From positions 2,108,001 through 2,172,000 of the forward strand of contig PUFA01000183.1 of assembly GCA_003508835.1 (NCBI GenBank): a DNA stretch of 64,000 nucleotides, written 5' to 3'. The position numbers and the translations under genes were made by a program. This document shows, piece by piece, positions 12,061 to 25,360 of this stretch. Each line of letters opens with the position of its first letter. Within the stretch, counting starts at the first letter, position 1. The notes under the pieces are model-generated. The model ran no database searches, was not told where the DNA came from, and saw only the letters and a list, made by a program, of their open reading frames with translations. This DNA is from Eonycteris spelaea (Eukaryota; Chordata; Mammalia; Chiroptera; Pteropodidae).

Positions 12061-12989
12061 CGATCAAAATAGAATTTTGTCCTATAAGACCGAATGTGTT
12101 ACTCTTTTGATTGTCAAGAAAAGAAACTCATCTCACACTTTTTAAAAAGAGAGATTTAATATAAGAATACTGAGGAGACACAACTGCAGAAGTGCAGTGA
12201 ACCACAGGAATAAGCAGAGCTAAGGATTCATATGTAATAAGGCCCCTTCTTTCTCTGGCCTTTTCTTGTGCACAGAAATATTCTTCTCTCTCATGGCAGG
12301 GTGGTTTTCTCTATGTGGTGGAAAACTCAGCTGCTGACCACTCCTAAGCTTTCCCTGTTAAAGCTTCAGTCATCTAGAGGGAGACTAACTTTTCTTTCTC
12401 AATCAATGCCAGTTCCCCAATGCTAAAATGACATCAGTGCAAAGATAGTCTAGCTACATCAACTACTTCTGGGAGGCAGGATTGGGTTATTCTAACATGG
12501 TGCTTCAGCTATACCTGTGTGACTGGGAAGAGAATCTCTTACTTGGCCACAACGTGGAGATGACCGGTGCTGAGCATCACCAGAAGGGCATCTTAACCCT
12601 TATACTTCAGACAATTGCTTAGATGGTTCAATGTTAGGCTTTCTCTCAAACAACTAAAAATACATTTCTCGTTTATGGTATTTGAATGTCTTTTGAATCA
12701 GAAATGAAGAACATTGAAAAAATGTTATTCATATGAAAGCTAGGTGAAACCCAATATCCTGGAAATTTGTAGAAAATGAATGGGTAGCCAATAGCCTAAT
12801 GATTTACATGTGATTTCAGCCTTGCAGTTTTTGATATTTTCTTTGCTTCTCAATTTTGGGAAGATATCCTTCTCTTTTGAGGTCCAAGGGAGAAAATTCA
12901 TTTGTAATTTCTTACAACAGCTATTTCAGATAAGCAATACCTTGGGATCAGACTAAAATGATGCACATTTTGGAATTTTCAAAGTTGTA
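12061..12989. other. Intronic stretch with nothing recognised
   Basis: No splice-bounded frame, RNA gene or named repeat is visible. The composition is unremarkable. Confidence 0.45.
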
Positions 12990-15900
12990 CATGTTTTGTC
13001 AATCACACATGAAACATTCTCCAGCATAGATCGTATGTTAGACCACAGAACAAAATCTTAATAAATTTAAGAAGATTGAAATCATATCAACCATCTATCC
13101 CAACCACAATGATATAAAGCTAGAACTCAGTTTCAAGAAGAAAACTGAACAATTCACAAACATGTAGAGATTAACCCATTTCCAGTTTGCCCCAAGAATA
13201 CTCGCTGGTAGCACTTATGGCTGAAAGTGTTTACTCCGAAATAACTAGTGGATTGCAGTCCTAACCTTACGGCCAAAGTTTGCCTTTTGAAATAGCTTGC
13301 TTTTATTATTATTTTCACATTTAGACTACCTATTATATCGATAGTCTTTGGAAATGAATGACATCATTCTATTTATAGCATTCTGTTCTTAGTGATATTT
13401 CCATTCTTGATTGCTGAAAATTTCAAATCCTAGAAAACACAACATTCTTACAAGTGATGTTAACATTGTTCTCAGTTGTTCGCTGAAGATTCACTTGATG
13501 AATTTAATTTATGTATTAATTTCTGTTACATTAGAATTAGAGACAATTTCTGTTTAGAGATAACTCCAAGAACAGTTTTTATATTTTATTTTCACATTGA
13601 AATCTAGTCATATTTGTTTCAGCCTCAAAGAGTGTGTTTATTAAAATTAATGCTGGCAGTGAGCTGCACGTTTTTTCCCCCCTCTAAATGAGAAATGGGT
13701 TAAATAACATACTACTGAAAAATCAATTGGTTCAAGAAAAAATGAAAAAAAGAAGTAAAAATAACTTTGATACAAATAAAAATGGAAGTACAAAAACCAA
13801 AACTTATGAGATGGAGCAAAAGCAATTCTTGGAGAAAAGTTCATAGTGATAAAATGCTTATATCAAGAAATAAGAAAGATCACTAATAACCTCACTTTAC
13901 ACCTCAAGGAAGTAGAAAACCAAGAAAAAATGAAGCCCAAAATTAGCAGAAGAGAGGAAATAACTAAGATCACATCAGAAATAAATGATCAACTAAAAAG
14001 ATAATAAAAATGATCAGTGGAAAAAAGTTTTTTAAAGATAAAATTGACAATCATTAGTGAGACCTACCAAGAAAAAAAGAAAGGGGACTCAAATAAATAA
14101 AATCAGAAATGGAAGAGATGTTACAACTGATACCACAGAAATATAAAAGATCATAAGAAACTACTATGAAAAATTATATGACGACAAGTTGAACAACCAA
14201 GAAGAAATGGATAAATTCTTAGAAACATATAACCATGAACAGAAAAAATCTGAACAGATCAATTACAAGTAAGATTGAATTAGTAATCAAAAACTTCCCA
14301 ACAAACAAAATACAGAACTAGGTAGCTTCACTGGTGATTTCTGCCAAACATTTAAGGAAGAATTAATTCCACTCCTTTTAAAACTATTCAAAAAAACAGA
14401 AGAGGAAGAAATACTTCTAAACTCATTTTGCCAGTACAGCATTAATATGATACCAAAAGCAGACAAAGACAACACAAGAAAAAAGAAATTACAGGTCAAT
14501 ATCCCTCATGAACACAGATGGAAAAATCTTCAACAAAATATTAGCAGACTGAATTAAATAAACATTAAAAGGATCATATACTATGTTTATGCAGAATGTA
14601 TTCTAGGAATGCAAGTTTGATTCAACATCAATCAGTGTGATACACCATTTCATTAACATAATGAAGAATGAAAATCATATGGTCATTTCAATACATGCAA
14701 AAAATGCATTTGACAAAATTCAGCATACATTTATGACAAAAACTTTCAATAAGATGAGTACAGAGGGAACATACCTCAACAACATAAAGGCCATAAATGA
14801 CAAGCCAACAGCTAATATATTTACTGGCAAAAAGCTAAAAGCTTTTTCTCTAGTATTAGGAACAAGCCAAAGATGCCGACCCTCACCACTTTTATTCAAC
14901 ACAGTACGGAAGTCCTAGCCAAGTAATCGGATAAGAAAAAGAAATAAAAGGTATCCAAATCAAAAATTTAAAAGTAAAATAGTCACTATTTGCAGATAAC
15001 ATATTATACATAGAAAACTCTAAAGACTTCACTAAAAAATTAGAATTAATAAATTCAGTAAAGTTATAGGATAAAAAAGTCAATGTGTAAAAATCTGTTG
15101 CACTTCTCTACACTAATAAAAACTATGAGAAAGGGAAATTTTAAAAAAATCTCATTTATAATTGCATCAAAACTAATAAAATACCTAGGGATGAATTTAA
15201 CCAAGGGGGTGAAATACCTATACACTGAAAAAATAGAAGATGCAAATAAATGGAAAGGTATTCCTGCTGTTGGAGTGGAAGAATTAAAATTGTTAAAATG
15301 TCCATACTGCCCAAACCAATCTACAAATTCAATGCAATCTCTACCAAAATTCCAATGGTATTTTTCATAGAAATAGAACAAAGGAATTCTAAAATTTGTA
15401 TGGAACTACAAAAGACCCCATATAGCCAAAGCAATCTGGAGAAAGAACAAAGTGTCAGGTATCACATTTTCAATTTCAAGCTGTATGGTATTGACATAAA
15501 AACAGACACACAGACCAAAGGAACAAACTTGAGAGCCCAGACATAAATCCATACATATCTGGTCATTTGACAAGGAAGCCAAGAGTTCTCAATGGGGAAA
15601 AGACAGTCACTTCAATAAATGGTGCTGGGAAAATTGAATATTCACACTTTAAAAGAATGAAATTATAGCCTCTACTTACACCACTCACAAAAATTAACTA
15701 GAAATGGATTAAAGACTTAAATGTAAGACTGGACGCAATAAAAATCCTAGAAGAAAACAGGAAAAAACTCCTTGACATGGGTCTTAGCAATGATTTTTTT
15801 TTTGATTTGACACCAGAGATAAAGCCAACAAACAAGAGAGACTATATCAAACTAAAAAGCTTCTGCACAGCAAAAGAAATGAATAAGACAATGAAAAGAG

Positions 15901-16757
15901 TAGCTATGGAAGGGGAAAATATTTGCAAATCATATATCTGATAAGGGGTTAATGTCTAAAATATATAAAGAACTCATACAACTCAATAACAAAAAACAAA
16001 AACAAAACAGAAAACCCAACAAAACAACCAAATAATCCAATTAAAAATAGACAAAGGCCCTGAATAGATATTTTTCTAAAGAAGATACACAAATGGCCAA
16101 GTGGAACATGAGAAGGTGCTCAATATTGCTAACAATCAGGGAAATGCAAATCAAAACCATAATGTGATATTACCTCATGCCTGTTAGAATGGCTATCATC
16201 AAAAAAGATAAGAGATACCAAATGCTGGTGAAGATGTAGAGAAAGGGAACCCTTGAACACTGTTGGTAGGAATATAAATTGGTACAGCCATCATGAAAAA
16301 GAATATGAAGTTTCCTTAAAAGTTTCCTTAAAAAAATTAATAGCAAAACTACCATATGATCCAGCAACTCAATTTATGTCCGAAAGAAACGAAAACACTA
16401 TGTTGCAGGGGTATCTGTACTTCGATGTACATGGCAGCATTATTTACAATAGCCCAAACATGGAAACGACCTAAATGTCCATCAACAGATGAATGAATAA
16501 AGCAGTTGTGGTCTATATATACAGTGGAATGTTATTCAGCCATAAAAAGGGAAATCTCACCATTTCTTTGAGTTCTCATCACAAGGAAAAAAGCAATTGA
16601 TTTTCCTTTTTTTGATAACTATATGAGATGACGGGTGTTAACTAAATTTGCTGTGGTGATCGTTTCACAATATATGTAAGTCAAATCATTACGCTCTACA
16701 CCTTAATCTTATACAGTGCTATATGTCACTTATATCTCAATAAAACCAAAAAAAATC
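12990..16757 (+). mobile_element. L1 retrotransposon, sense, ORF2 to 3' end, 5'-truncated
   Basis: The plus strand follows L1 ORF2 from the endonuclease/RT junction (AAATTTAAGAAGATTGAAAT near 13065) to the 3' UTR (TGTCACTTATATCTCAATAA before the A-rich end at 16745-16757). Degraded ORF2 pieces include 14637-14918 and 15083-15546 in shifting frames. The copy is dead and lacks ORF1. It is interrupted at 13175-13699 by a piggyBac-type element; the two L1 halves rejoin exactly across it. Confidence 0.85.
13175..13699. mobile_element. piggyBac-type non-autonomous DNA transposon (525 bp) with TTAA duplications
   Basis: Both ends are flanked by TTAA (13171-13174 and 13700-13703). The termini are CCCATTTC... 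at the left and ...GAAATGGG at the right, an 8-bp perfect inverted repeat starting with CCC, the hallmark arrangement of piggyBac elements. Removing the element and one TTAA restores continuous L1 sequence reading GAGATTAAATAACATACTAC. There is no transposase frame inside, so it must have been moved in trans. I do not recognise the interior as a named family. It is younger than the host L1. Confidence 0.85.
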
Positions 16758-17389
16758 CTTCCCCTATATTTTACTCACTTCATCCCATACCCATGTGGCT
16801 TTACACGGTGTCACCTCAGCTACACTGGTACTGTTTCCCTGAATTCCTTTCCCCATATAATTCTGTTTAAGCTTGGTCACAACAGAACATGCTTGGAATG
16901 TGAGCTGGAAAAGGAGCAGCCATTTTTCATGCTCTGAAGGTTGAAGCAGGGGCTCAGGCGCTGTGGCGGCTTGCACATGCTGTTGCTCATCTTCTGGCTT
17001 GCCCTTGGGCACGAGGCTGTCCCTGGGCCTGCAGCAACGTCGGCTCCCCGGGAGCTCCATTTTCAGTTTCTTCTGGCCCTGGGCAGGTGTGTTTCAGGCC
17101 CATGAAAAAAGGTGCTGTTTTTTTTTTCAGGTCACTACATCACATGAAGTTGAGGTGGTGACAGACAAACCCCGGTTCCACTTTGTCCTTGTGGGTTCCA
17201 GCATTTTCTTGATCTCAACTTGCCATCTGCGTTTTCTCCTGCTTGCTGGCCTAGCCGATCTGGGGAGATCTCAGGTCTCATGCCAGGGGCACAGCTGTCT
17301 CCACCCGCTCCTATGATTGTGTGTGGTCCTTATGCTAGATCTCTTCATAAGCTCTCTGAGCCCTGGTTGATTCAGCAGTCCCACAAGAC
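16758..17389. other. Intronic stretch, moderately GC-rich, no gene assigned
   Basis: Overlapping frames on both strands (for example 16963-17316 plus, 17060-16764 minus) look like chance openings. They are rich in Cys/Leu/Ser, have no family resemblance and no paired splice sites. Confidence 0.4.
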
Positions 17390-17505
17390 ACTTATTTGTA
17401 TTATCCCTGTTTGACAGATAAAGAAACTGAGGCACAGAGAGGGAAAGTAATTTGCTCAGGGTCATGGATATAATGTCTGGAAGAGATAGGATATAAATGT
17501 AAAAC
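17390..17505 (-). mobile_element. MIR SINE fragment
   Basis: GACAGATAAAGAAACTGAGG and GGCACAGAGAGGGAAAGTAA are the reverse complement of the conserved MIR core and tail. About 110 bp remain. Confidence 0.85.
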
Positions 17506-20500
17506 TGGCCTCAGAGGTCAAAGTTGTGATACATGCATAATGGTAAAAATAATCCTTAGCTTTCAAGGATTATAGATTATATATAAACAATGTCTGGACC
17601 ACAAGAGATGCAGATATATGCTTAATAAGTGGAAGCCATTGCTATGGAAGATAACATGGTGTATGCAATTTTAAAGCTCTATCTAGTTTCAGTTAAGAGA
17701 CATTTCAAAGCATGGGCCACCAAACTCACTGACACAGGACCGACATGCGGGGGTGGGGGTGGCAGAGTGGGGAGAGGGGAGCACTGAGTCCCTAAGGATG
17801 CAGAAGAAGATGGCTCAGGTTTGAGGGACCCTATGAGAACAGGAACATGGACAAATGACAGGAAGAGAGGCACCTCATGGGTCTACCCAAGTGGGTGCTC
17901 CCATCCTGTTACTACTATAAGATTTTATTTATGACATTTCTAATTTATTTCCACTTCTAAATTCTTTGACAAATAGCAATCATTGGCATTAAAACATTGT
18001 TCTAGAGCAAATAGGACAGCATCTCTGGCCTAAAGACATTAATGGTTGTAGCTATTAAAATCATCAGTCATCCCTGACTTTATCCACAGCTCCACAAAAA
18101 TCATTTCTACACCGTGGTGGAAGACCATTCATTGTTATCTTGAAAGAGTCTTATAAAAGGAACATGAGCTTTAGCACCCAGAAATGTTCGAGTTTTCAGA
18201 TCTGGACTCTTTTGTTCCCCCTTCAATCAAACAATGAACACTGGGCTTCTTTGTCTGCTTTGCTTCCAGGAAGCTCAACATTTGGTCTCTAGTTCCTTTC
18301 TCTCCACCCTTCCCTATATAATTTCTGATGTTGTAGGACAACTATCTTGAAATATTTATTTACTTAAAATATTTTTAGAAGGGCATATAATTTAAAAATG
18401 CCAAATACAGACATCAAGAAGCATTGAAAAAAAGAAAACGAAACAGCATTAATAAATGTTCTCGATATGTAGATGTGGAATTAGACATATTGTTGACCTG
18501 CTTCCTTCCTAAAGCAGATTAGAGACATTTGCATGCCCGGCAGAATGTTTGTTTTAACCACGTTCTCCTCTACTTATAAGTCATTGAGTCTGAAGCCCAT
18601 TAGAAAAGGTTCATTGGGCACACGGGAGCTCCACTATGAGACACCATGGAGATGTGGCTCTATCACTTGTTAATCACGGTCAGTTTCAGCCTGGGGATAC
18701 ACAATGCTCTCATATTTGGCATGGCAAGGACCCAACAAAGAGGCATCTTCAGGGATGTAGTGAGGTCCAGGGGGCTGTGAGGTGGACAAAGAGGCCAGGA
18801 ACCGTTCAGGTCATTTTTGCTCTGAGCAGGACTATCAGTCTAACCATTTGTTTGGCTGGAGAACGCACACAGTGAAAGCAGGTTCTGCCTAATCCCCCAG
18901 CAGATGTAGAGTTATACTTGGTCCCGGAGCAGGGGTGGCTTGTGGCACATAGGCCAACAGCTTTCAGGAGCAAATGGAGAGCAGAGCACCCTGTGGGACA
19001 GGCCTGGAGGTTGTCCAGGCTCTGCCCCCACTGCTGCCCACCCCTCTGCATGACTGAGGCCCTTCCTGCCTTCCCATTTCCCTTCTAGGCTCACTGTTTA
19101 CCCACTCTATCCTTGGTTCACACAGCAGAGGGAGGCAGTGGGAAGGTTAGGGCTCCTGCCTGAGGGGCTGACGACTTTCTGGCTACCACCGACTATAGCA
19201 GGGGCTATAAGGGGCCCAGAAGCCCTCGATAGGGGCTGGGTGGATGGTTCTAAACTTCTGAGGCCAGTTGGTGCCTGAAATGTGGTGCTGCTTTTTATAA
19301 AAGCGCTGCTTATTGAGAGCCTGCTGTGAATGGGCAGTATGACGACTGCGATGGTACATATTTCTTCCTTGGGAGAAAAGTGATTCCTTTCAGGTGACAA
19401 AAGTCCAAACTAGTGGAACCTAGACTTTCTGGGTGGCAAAGCTGTATCTGAGTACAAAAAGGGAGACAGAGTCCTTTTACATAATGTTCCAGAGGGTCCA
19501 GGGCTCATAGTCTCATCATCAAGCCAAGAATCAGGTAGAAAGTTCCTTTAAGTCACATAATGTTTGACTTTCCATTTGGGAGGGTAGAAGGTTGATGGTG
19601 GGAAAGAGAAAAATCACCAAAGGGTCTGAAGCCCATTTAGCAAAAGGTTATTTTCCTACATTTGGGGGGGGGGTAAATGAGGAAGAAAAACTGAAAAAAA
19701 ATTTTTTTAAAGGAATTGACATAGATAGCTTATATGACAAAGAACACCTGGAAGAAAATGTACCAAAATGTTCTGTTATGGTGGTAGTAGCAGAGTGATT
19801 TTTAAAATTTTTTCTGATTTCCAAAAATTACTTGGATATTTTGGTTTTCTTTCTAATAAAAATATAGTAACAGGAAGAAGATTTATTAGATTTTTTTTTT
19901 TTTGGCCTAGTGTTTTAAGGTTAGACCAACCTGACAGAGCTGTTAGGTCATCAGAGAAATAGGATTTGGTCGAGATCTGCAGGCTCTAGCGCCCATACTC
20001 CCAACTGCTGGCTTCCAGAAAGTTTCTGCTATAGTCTCCTTATTTTCCCAGCCATGGAGGGAGGCAACTCTCCAGAGCACACTCACTGCACCCCACTTTC
20101 CTGGACTGTGGCTTGCATACATCGTAACCCCACAGAACGGTCTAGACCAGCTGTGAACTTCGGGTACTGGAACTCTCTTGCTCATCTTTGTGTCCCTCTA
20201 GTACCATATCTGGCTGAGAGGAGATATTTGGTTTTTGCTGACTCTAACAACCTCAAAAAGCTCTGGACTGTCTACTTCTGCTGCAGTTCATTCACAGGCA
20301 CAACACGGCTGGGCAGGGAACAGGCCCTACGAGCTGAAAGCCACTTGCCACACACAGAAACACTTTCTTCCAAATCTACCACCAAACCTGACCCCTTCAG
20401 AAGTAGAGCCCTGGGGAGACCAAACTAAATAAGCTAAGTGACACAGGCAGGCCAAGAGGGAAAACTCTATGATTCCCTCAAAGAGCAGAAATAAGTCTTC

Positions 20501-21500
20501 GCTTTCCTCCCTCAGCCTCAAAGATCTGATTCCAGGTCCTGCCAAAGCTTATAATAATACTTCACTTTCTGGTTTTTGTTTTCCTACAAGAAAATGACTC
20601 TTTCCAGGCCTGAAAGGGCTCTGATGTCACTTACAAATTCTGCAGGAATGAATATCATACCCAGATGATGCTTTGGGAAATGATCTTCTAGAGGTGACTT
20701 TAAAGCACCCTGGGTAATCCGCACAGGTAAAAAATCTGCTGCCTGCCTCCATCTCTATTCTTGGGGTGAGGAGAGGGCTCAACAAAGAGACAATGGCTTC
20801 TGCTAGCACTTCTGTCTGGGGAAAGCTGCCCCTCCATCCCTCACCCCAAAGCCAGACAATTCAGTTCCTCCTGGTATGTCCCTGATGACTTCAGAGCTGC
20901 TGTCCGTGTGCCAGAGCTCAGACAAAGTGAGTTCATTAGCAACTAAGTCCACATGCAGGCCTTTTACGAGGATGGCCTGACACTCCAGCAGCTTTCCAAT
21001 TCACTTAGCCACAATCTCTGCTGTTTTTACAGCTAGAAGTATAAGGACTTCTCTTCCCAGTACTGGAGCCCATGTTCCTCCGGGAAGACCTCTGCAGCCA
21101 AGATATCCCTCCTGATTTTTAACCACCACACATGGGAGTGGGACCAGCTCATCTGCATCTCTGCCCCTCCTACCAGTTTTGAAATGCTTCTTCTGTATGT
21201 CCTTAGTTATAGGACTTCTGTTCAGCTAACTTCACTTCTTAGTGATGGCTGTTTTGTAGTTTAGTTGTAATTTTGATGTGGTAGTGAGAGGAGGCAAGCA
21301 TGGCATTTATCTATTCTACCATCTTGCCTGGAACCATGTGACTTATACTCTTAATGTTCTGCCCTGAGCCTCCTACTAAGCATGATTATAATATACTTTG
21401 AAAAGTGAAATTGTCCCTGACATTGGTTAAAAAACAAACAAACCCCAAACCATGAAGCAACAACTGGGTAGTCCTGCCTTAGAATATCCTGTGCCTGGTT
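17506..21500. other. Four kilobases of intronic sequence with no recognised gene
   Basis: Short frames below 130 codons occur in all phases but none shows family similarity. A G9 run at about 19662-19671 and short poly-T/poly-A runs are the only simple repeats. I see no clear transposon; very old diverged copies may be present. Confidence 0.4.
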
Positions 21501-21519
21501 AATGTCCACAGAGGTGCTT

Positions 21520-21657
21520 TGGGCAGCAACACCTGGAAGCTGGTTACAAATGCAAAACCTCAGACCTGGCCCTGGACCTCGCAGATCAGAGTCTCTGTGG
21601 GTGGGCCCCAGGAATCTGTGATTTCCATGCCTGCTGAAGTTTGAGAAGCACTGGTAG
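21520..21657. mobile_element. MER5-type hAT-Charlie fossil
   Basis: CACCTGGAAGCTGGTTACAA with ATGCAAAACCTCAGACC and GGGCCCCAGGAATCTGTGAT, ending TTTGAGAAGCACTGG, follows the MER5A-like pattern I recall. It is diverged but spans most of the element. Confidence 0.7.
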
Positions 21658-22547
21658 AGGGAATGCCAAAGTGGCTGCTGGGTTCCTTGGAAAAGGACTG
21701 AAGGCAGCACAGCCAGGGTGCGTTCATGAGTCAAATGTGCCTAAGCACCATTTGCTGTTGGCAGCACTGAGTGTGGCAGTTATCTGACCTAAATCCGAGG
21801 ATGTTCACCTGTAACTTGGAGATATGGAGATATTCATTTCTCCAGGTGGTAGAAATGCCAAGAGGGTTAAGTAAGGTGCTAGAGTGCACTTAGCACAAAG
21901 TGTGGTGCCTACTAAGCAAGGAATTAACATTCATTGCCACATCATCATTATTTCTTAGGTAAATTCTTCCCCACATAAGCTCATACTCAGTCAAGAAGCT
22001 CACCAACTGGAGCTGGTCTGCACATGGTTTCCGGCAGCTGGAAGCAGAGGTGACAAAAATGAAGGGTGGACCACTGTTGCGTGGTCTTAGGGCCTTTGCA
22101 GAGAAACTGGCTGAGCCCTCCCTTACTCTTCCAGCCTCCCCTGAGGGAACGGGGCCTCTCCCATGGACGGATGGTAGAGCAGCGGTAGAGAGGCGCTGGC
22201 CACTATTCTGTGTGTGGAGAGAAGCTGGCCCACAGGGCCTCCAGCCTGGTGTGAAGGGCAGGGAGAGGCCACGGGAGGCCACTCATGCTCCCTCTCTTTG
22301 CCTCTGCCCTGTGTTCAGTGACTGGCATCCCACTCACAGTCAGCCAATAGACACCATGGCCCAGGAGTCCTCCCCACAGGCACCTCCTGTCCAGTCTCTG
22401 GGCCCTTGTCACTACATCCCTGTCTCCAGCCACCTCTTAACCACCATGCCAAGGCTTTTCACCCCTCGTTCTGCCTCCACTGGGTATTCTTGAAACATCC
22501 CAAAGTCTGCCACCTCTCTTTGCTTCTGTCTTTCCTTCTTTACTTCT

Positions 22548-23250
22548 TTTATTTATTCAACACTGGGCATCTACTACATGTAAGACACTGTTAGAGGAAC
22601 TAGGGATATGGCCATGGGCAAAACAGATGAAGTCCCTGCAGTGAGGTGCTTCTGTTCTGCCAGGGGAGATAGGCAAGCCTGTAATTCAGAGAGAAAGCAG
22701 GTAGGGAGGAGGCTGCTGCTGTTTGTGTGTGAGGGAACAGGAGAGAAGGAGCGTGTCACAGAGGGTCAGGGAAGGCCTCGCAAATGAGGGGGATGTCGAG
22801 AAGAGAGACCTAAGTGGGGTGAAAGAGAGAGTCATGTGGCCAGCTAGGCGTGCTGCTCCAGGCAGAGGGGACAGAGTGGGCACAGGGTGTACTGAAGGAT
22901 CAACAAGGAGGCCAAGGGAAGTGAGAAGAGTAGAAAGGGGAGGTAATAACAGCCACTCTGAAGAAACTGGCTTTTGCTTTATGTGGGGTGAAATGGACAG
23001 TTTCTGGGGATTCTGAGCAGAGGAGTCATGTGATCTGACTTATGTTCAAAAGGACCCGCTAATCGTCTGGTAGAGAATCAATTGTAGAAAAGTGAGGGCA
23101 GAAATAAGGTGATTGATCAAAAGCCTCCTGAGGAAACATCAGTGGCTTAGAGCAGGTGGTAGCAATGGTGAGTATTAGACTCTGCATGTTTTCTGGGAGT
23201 GGAGTAAACAGGGTCTTCTGAAAGAGAAGAGCTCAGAATAACTCCAGTGT
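22548..23250 (-). mobile_element. L2 LINE 3' region, antisense
   Basis: The plus strand reads as reverse-complement L2: TTTATTCAACACTGGGCATC, a pattern of 'kept sending gains to group selection' style degradation through GGTCAGGGAAGGCCTCGCAA, GAGTCATGTGATCTGACTTA and TGGTAGAGAATCAATTGTAG. It is several hundred bp long and eroded, with no intact frame. The stretch 22280-22500 just before it may hold L2 in the opposite direction. Confidence 0.75.
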
Positions 23251-23429
23251 TTGGAGCCTGAGAGACTGAAAAGTGGTTTGCCTTTTCCTGAGTTGGTTTC
23301 TCACTAGTCATTTCCCTGCCCTCAGGACAGCGGCTCAGGAACCTGACCACTGTCCTGGCCAGACCACCCTGCCCAGGCCTTTGTGTGCTGCCCTGGGGCT
23401 CCCCTGGACACCCTGAACCCATGCCCACC

Positions 23430-23535
23430 CTCAGCTCAGCTCAGGCATTAGTTCTTCTAAGAAGCCTTTCATGACCGTCTTCCCACCACTGGCCAGCATC
23501 AACAAATTTGCCTTTGTATAATAACACTTACTGTT
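23430..23535 (+). mobile_element. L2 LINE fragment, sense
   Basis: TTCTAAGAAGCCTTTCATGA and the following CACTTACTG resemble the L2 3' region that reads 'aagccttccctgac...' in the consensus. It is short and diverged. Confidence 0.55.
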
Positions 23536-23594
23536 TACTGGTTCATTAACTGCTAACTGGGGGGCACCTCAAAGACATTCTTTCTAAATGTCCG

Positions 23595-23765
23595 AATAAC
23601 ACTCCAAAGTAAAAATTATTATCCATAATTTTCAAACTTGGAAATGGAGTTTTCAGCAGTATAATGTCACATGCCCGGGGTTACTCAACTAGTGAGTAGA
23701 AGAGTCAGAATTGAACCCAGATACATCTGACTCCAAAGCCCGTGCCACACACTGCCTTCTATAAG
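23595..23765 (-). mobile_element. MIR SINE, antisense
   Basis: The segment with ATTATTATCCATAATTTTC, TCACATGCCCGGGGTTACTC and CAGAATTGAACCCAGATACA is the reverse complement of most of a MIR, including the tRNA-related end (TGAACCC). Confidence 0.8.
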
Positions 23766-24002
23766 TTTTTTAAATCACAGCACCTGGAACACTCTGCTGG
23801 ACTTTTTGGTTTTCATGTCTGTTGCCTTTCCTGGACTACAAACTACTGAAAGGTAGGGGGATCTGGCACAGAGGGGTTGCCCAATAAATGTTTGCCAAAT
23901 GTTATTCCTGTAATGTGGGGTCATAATCCAGACATAGAGACTGTAGAGGGATTATGGGTCCAAGTGAAATTCCAATGACGGCTCTTGGCCCTCTTCCTTC
24001 AT

Positions 24003-24440
24003 TCATTCAACAATCTAGTAATAGAGACACATAGTATACGAGTAAACAGATAATTTTACGATATACAGGTAAAGAAAATACTTTTAGATAGTGGCAAGTA
24101 TGTGAAAAGAAAAATGAAATGCTGTAACACAGAGTGCGGGGGCTGAGGGAAGGGAACTATTTTTGGTAGGGTGGGCAGGAAAAGTGCCTCGGCAACCTGA
24201 ATGATGAGGGGAAACCTGCCATGTAAAGACCTTGGAGGAGATCATTCCAGGCAGAGAAGACAGGAGATGCAAAGGTCCCAAGAGAGGAAAGATGAACAGA
24301 AAGCAAGACAATGTGGGAGGCGCAGAGGGAACAAGAGAGAAGTATGAGATAAAGCCAGTGAGGTAAGCAGTGGCCAGCTGATACAAAGCCTTACACCTTG
24401 GTGATGACCTGGAAGGGATTGCAAAGGACATGGGAAGCCT
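24003..24440 (-). mobile_element. L2 LINE, antisense
   Basis: ATTCATTCAACAATCTAGTA opens the 3' end. It is followed by GATCATTCCAGGCAGAGAAG and GATGCAAAGGTCCCAAGAG, phrases typical of L2 read backwards. About 430 bp are recognisable and no frame is intact. Confidence 0.75.
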
Positions 24441-24714
24441 TTAGAGTCTTAATTTTGAAAGAGACATGTGTATCTTTCATGATGATGCACAGAAACACAT
24501 GCATGCACATTGTGCTTGGGATCCAAAGAGGGTAGTCTGAGAATTCCTGCTGTAGAGTCTAGATCTAGAATGTGCAGGGTGAAGCATAATAAAATAAGCC
24601 CCACTTCAATGTTTGCTCTAACCACCGTCACCCTCTGTACAACCTAGTGCAGGAAATGATGAACCGTACCTCACAAAGAGAAAGCCTTTCTAGCTTCCTT
24701 AAAAAACAAGTTTT

Positions 24715-25360
24715 ACCCTTTGCATTGTTGCTGGAAATGTAAAATGGTATGGCCGCTCTGGAAAACAGTGTGGCAGATCCTCTCCTCAAAAAATTAAACA
24801 GAGAATTACCATATAAGTCAGCAACTGCACTTTTGGGTATATACCCAAAAGAAATAAAAGCAGAAACTCGAAGAGATATTTTCTCTTCCATGTTCATGTA
24901 GTAGCATTATTTACAATAGCGCAATGGTGAAAGCGACTCAAGTGTCCATCAGCAGATGAATGGAACAATGAACTGTGGCATGTTCATAATGGAATATTAT
25001 TCAGCCTTAATTTAAAAAGGAAGGAAATTCTGACACATGCTATAACATGGATGAACCTTGAGGACATTATGCTAAGCGAAATAAGCCAGTCACGAAAAGA
25101 CTTATATGAGGTACGTGGAGTAGTCAGATTTACAGAGATGGGGCAGAATAGAGGGTGCAGAGCCACAGGGGAGGAGGGAATGAAGAGTTATTGTTTAATA
25201 GGTACGTTTCAGTCTTGAAAGATGAAAGGAATTCCAAGATGGATGGTGGTTATGGTTGAACAACAATACAAATGTACTTAACACCACTTAAATTACATTT
25301 AAAAATGGTTAAGATGGTAAATTTTATTGTTATGTGTTTTATCATAAGTAAACATTTTTT
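24715..25360 (+). mobile_element. L1 3'-end fragment, sense
   Basis: The plus strand carries the end of ORF2 and the 3' UTR of an old L1, for example AATTACCATATAAGTCAGCA, TTGGGTATATACCCAAAAGA, GTGTCCATCAGCAGATGAAT and GGAATATTATTCAGCC. It is 5'-truncated and the frame is broken. Confidence 0.85.

Noticed and set aside
13171..13703. Reading the 13175-13699 insert as an LTR or SINE
   Set aside because: TTAA duplications, CCC-starting inverted ends, and the absence of an A-tail or TG/CA ends fit piggyBac only.
22050..22493. 147-codon plus-strand frame
   Set aside because: It runs into L2-derived sequence, has no family resemblance, and overlaps a 130-codon frame on the other strand of equal quality.
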